A DNA stretch of 8,325 nt from Syntrophomonadaceae bacterium (lineage in GTDB: Bacteria > Bacillota > Dethiobacteria > DTU022), in assembly GCA_003552365.1 (NCBI GenBank), contig PUKR01000233.1:1-8325 (forward strand), in the 5' to 3' direction. A model generated the notes under the pieces. That model was not told where the DNA came from. It worked only from the letters and a program-made list of their open reading frames with translations, and searched no databases. The translations under genes were made by a program, and so were the position numbers. Positions 6,656 through 8,325 of this stretch are shown one piece after another. Each line of letters starts with the position of its first letter. Positions within the stretch are counted from its first letter, which is position 1.

Positions 6656-7624
6656 ATGAGATCAAAGTTAACCTTCAAAACACTCGGCATGACCGGTATA
6701 GAGGTTACTGAATTTTGCCTGGGGCTGCTGCCCATGAGTCCCTTGCAAGCAGATCTTCCAGATTCAGAATGTGTAAAGATAATCAGGAAAGCGGTAAATC
6801 TGGGAGTGAACTTTTTTGACACTGCTGAATCATACGGTTCTCAGCCCTATATGGGTAAGGCTTTGCAAGACAACCGTGATAACCTGGTTATTGCCACAAA
6901 ATCTACCGCGGAGACATACGACGACATGGCAAGTTCAGTGGAAAGATCATTGAATGAGCTGCAAACCGACTACATCGATATTTATCACCTGCATGGAGCG
7001 AGGCCTTCCATTGAGATCTTTGAACAGAGAAAGGGTGCCCTGCAGAGGCTGGTGGATCTTAAACAGCAAAAAGTGATCCGGGCAGTGGGAGTTGCCACCC
7101 ATAATGTTAACGTGGTTAAAGCAGCGGCTGAACGTGACGATGTCGATATTCTCTACGTGCTTGTCAACAAAAAAGGGATGGGGATTTTAGGGGGATCCAC
7201 CGATGATATGGTAGAAGCAATCAAAAAAGCGGCTGATCATGGCAAGGGGCTTTACGTGATGAAAGCGCTGGCCGGAGGAAATCTTGTTTCCGAGTATCAT
7301 GAGGCGCTGGAATGGGCCCGCGGATTGGAAGGAATCAACTCGGTATCGGTAGGCATTGTCTCTGAAAAAGAATTGCTGCAAAACCTGAAGCAATTCGGAC
7401 TCAAATCACCGGAAACAGATAGCGTACCTGCTGAAATAAATATCAAAAATAAGAAGCTTTTCATATTGGAAAGGCTGTGCACCGGCTGTGAAAGATGTGT
7501 TGAAGCCTGTCCTAACGACGCCCTCTACCTGGAAGAAGAGAAAGCAAAGGTAGATCGAGACAAGTGCATCCTCTGCGGTTATTGTTCCAATGAATGCCCC
7601 GAATTTCTGATCAGGCTGGTTTAA
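6656..7624 (+). CDS. Aldo-keto reductase with C-terminal 2x[4Fe-4S] ferredoxin domain
   Basis: The protein has 322 residues. Residues 5 to about 258 form an aldo-keto reductase barrel. The catalytic tetrad is present: Asp55 and Tyr60 in FFDTAESYG, Lys82 in IATKST, and His113 in YHLHG. Residues 268-322 form a ferredoxin-like domain with two cluster motifs, Cys275-278-281-285 and Cys304-307-310-314, each CxxCxxCxxxCP, so two [4Fe-4S] clusters are expected. This is the COG1453 type of predicted oxidoreductase, common in anaerobes, in which the clusters probably pass electrons to or from the nicotinamide site; the substrate is unknown. It should be cytoplasmic. The ATG has AAAGGAG with seven bases of spacing. 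The gene appears monocistronic, divergent from the PLDc_N gene, and no clear promoter was found in the AT-rich 230 bases upstream. Confidence 0.94.
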   Translation: MRSKLTFKTLGMTGIEVTEFCLGLLPMSPLQADLPDSECVKIIRKAVNLGVNFFDTAESYGSQPYMGKALQDNRDNLVIATKSTAETYDDMASSVERSLNELQTDYIDIYHLHGARPSIEIFEQRKGALQRLVDLKQQKVIRAVGVATHNVNVVKAAAERDDVDILYVLVNKKGMGILGGSTDDMVEAIKKAADHGKGLYVMKALAGGNLVSEYHEALEWARGLEGINSVSVGIVSEKELLQNLKQFGLKSPETDSVPAEINIKNKKLFILERLCTGCERCVEACPNDALYLEEEKAKVDRDKCILCGYCSNECPEFLIRLV

Positions 7625-7776
7625 TTTAATTTCAGGATTTGGCAGCGGCCATGGCAAAGCAGTAAAAACAGGGGAAGTATATTTTGACCGTTTCGGCACG
7701 TGGAACGGAACGGCCGGCGCTGAACCGGCACCGGTTGATATATCATTACCCGGTTCAATCAAGGAAAATTAAAAAA

Positions 7777-7818
7777 GGTTTTAAGCTGTGAGAAAGACTT
7801 TCTTTACAGCCTAAAACC
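7777..7818 (-). terminator. Strong terminator for the tRNA, possibly bidirectional
   Basis: GGTTTTA-A-GCTGT (7777-7789) pairs with ACAGC-C-TAAAACC (7806-7818), 12 base pairs with one mismatch, and the loop can pair further (GAAAG with CTTTC). Read on the minus strand it begins 13 bases after the tRNA and is followed by six U (7776-7771). On the plus strand only CTTTATTTA follows, so it may also stop the reductase transcript, less efficiently. Confidence 0.8.
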
Positions 7819-7830
7819 CTTTATTTACGG

Positions 7831-7905
7831 TGGTGGGGACAGCAGGTTTTGAACCTGCGGCCTCTTGAATGTGAATCAAGCGCTCTCCCCCTGAGCTATG
7901 TCCCC
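7831..7905 (-). tRNA. tRNA-Val (anticodon CAC), CCA encoded
   Basis: The minus strand folds into a complete cloverleaf. The acceptor stem is GGGGACA with TGTCCCC, followed by discriminator A and an encoded CCA. The D-arm is GCTC/GAGC with a seven-base loop. The anticodon stem CTTGA/TCAAG encloses the loop TTCACAT, giving anticodon CAC, which reads the valine codon GUG. The variable loop is AGGCC, and the T-arm is GCAGG-TTCAAAA-CCTGC. The body is 72 bases plus CCA. It is a lone tRNA gene with its own promoter and terminator, not part of a cluster in this window. Confidence 0.97.
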
Positions 7906-7939
7906 AGGTAATAGAGAAGGGAATTTTTTGGTACGGGAT

Positions 7940-7969
7940 ATTATACACACAGAGGCAGCATTAGCGCAA
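7940..7969 (-). promoter_or_regulatory. Promoter of the tRNA-Val gene
   Basis: On the minus strand TTGCGC (7969-7964) and a perfect TATAAT (7945-7940) are 18 bases apart. Transcription would start near 7933, about 28 bases before the mature tRNA. Confidence 0.6.
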
Positions 7970-8102
7970 GAATTGTTCCGCTTAACGATGAAATTTTACT
8001 TTCCAGATCTTTAATAAAATCCATTAAAAATCTACAATAATTTTACACCATATTTGCTTAATTACCCCCGAGCTTTATCATAATAAATTGAATTGATGAT
8101 CC

Positions 8103-8155
8103 AAAAAAATATGCGTAAGGCCTTTGAGTTTCTTTAAAGCACCCCAAAGGCCTTA
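8103..8155 (-). terminator. Rho-independent terminator for the gene at the right edge
   Basis: TAAGGCCTTTG (8116-8126) and CAAAGGCCTTA (8145-8155) are perfect 11-base complements around an 18-base loop that holds CTTTAAAG. On the minus strand the stem is followed, after six bases, by seven U (8109-8103). No U-tract follows on the plus strand, so it points to a minus-strand gene coming from the right, about 80 bases after that gene's presumed stop. Confidence 0.7.
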
Positions 8156-8235
8156 GAAAATCCAAGAAAACCGGAATTTAATAACCTGAAGTATGTAACT
8201 AAAATATTATTCGATTGATACCCGGTAATCCTAAA

Positions 8236-8325
8236 TTAAGTTAATCCTTTTTGCATCTGGTTGATGATAGTATTAACCAGTTTTTTAGGAATAAACTGGT
8301 TTGACGATGCCTGCTCAGCGATTGA
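8236..8325 (-). CDS. C-terminal end of an unidentified protein (cut by window edge)
   Basis: On the minus strand the frame entering from the right edge is open for 29 codons and ends in TAA at 8238-8236. The visible end includes NQFIPKKLVNTIINQM and finishes KGLT, which looks like an amphipathic helix with normal protein composition. The strong hairpin and U-tract at 8103-8155 downstream supports a real transcript ending here. The fragment is too short to name a family, and no motif is recognisable. Confidence 0.45.
   Translation of the reverse strand, partial: SIAEQASSNQFIPKKLVNTIINQMQKGLT

Larger units (their letters stand above)
7906..8235. other. Non-coding stretch between tRNA-Val and the right-edge gene
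   Basis: These 330 AT-rich bases hold the tRNA promoter (7940-7969) and the minus-strand terminator (8103-8155). I see no convincing gene, RNA fold or repeat in the rest. The part from 8156 to 8235 reads as the 3' untranslated region of the minus-strand gene at the edge. Confidence 0.6.

Noticed and set aside
7406..7762. Minus-strand ORF of 118 codons
   Set aside because: It is antisense to the ferredoxin domain of the reductase, whose eight cysteines are in perfect register on the plus strand.
8116..8155. Inverted repeat considered as a CRISPR-like or mobile-element end
   Set aside because: It occurs once, has no direct-repeat array or target-site duplication, and has the U-tract expected of a terminator.

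Overview
The window looks like chromosome from an anaerobic, Gram-positive member of the Firmicutes, most likely Clostridia. Three things point that way: strong purine-rich Shine-Dalgarno sites of the AAAGGAGG type, frequent TTG starts, and an aldo-keto reductase fused to a ferredoxin-like 2x[4Fe-4S] domain. Two lipoproteins with ordinary lipoboxes fit this. The taxon is an inference from gene content and signals; no rRNA is present to confirm it.

Layout. The left half is read on the minus strand. At the left edge (1-1097) a small vWA-domain protein is followed, with a 14-base overlap, by a PP2C-type phosphatase that runs off the window. The pair resembles the TerY-like vWA/PP2C part of TerY-P phosphorylation modules, and it has its own promoter at about 1145-1172. 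Upstream of it on the same strand is a second unit (about 5155 down to 1282): a DUF4097-like beta-repeat lipoprotein, an unrecognised acidic lipoprotein, and transketolase, which starts 18 bases after the acidic lipoprotein ends. A hairpin at 1282-1323 may end this unit.

The right half is mixed. A DMT/EamA permease (plus strand, about 5256-6200) diverges from the lipoprotein unit and converges on a small two-helix PLDc_N (YxlE-like) membrane protein (minus strand, 6224-6424). That gene diverges from an aldo-keto reductase with a C-terminal two-cluster ferredoxin domain (plus strand, 6656-7624). A tRNA-Val(CAC) with encoded CCA lies on the minus strand at 7831-7905, with its own promoter upstream and a strong terminator just downstream. 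The last 90 bases hold what looks like the C-terminal end of another minus-strand gene, followed by a perfect 11-bp hairpin with a U-tract.

How the genes relate. The vWA/PP2C pair is the most likely part of a larger signalling system, with missing partners expected beyond the left edge. Transketolase is housekeeping (non-oxidative pentose phosphate pathway), yet it is placed directly behind two surface lipoproteins. The permease, PLDc_N protein, reductase and tRNA appear to be separate single-gene units. Four of the eight protein genes whose starts fall in the window (transketolase, acidic lipoprotein, permease, PLDc_N) appear to use TTG starts. No CRISPR array, insertion sequence or prophage gene was seen.
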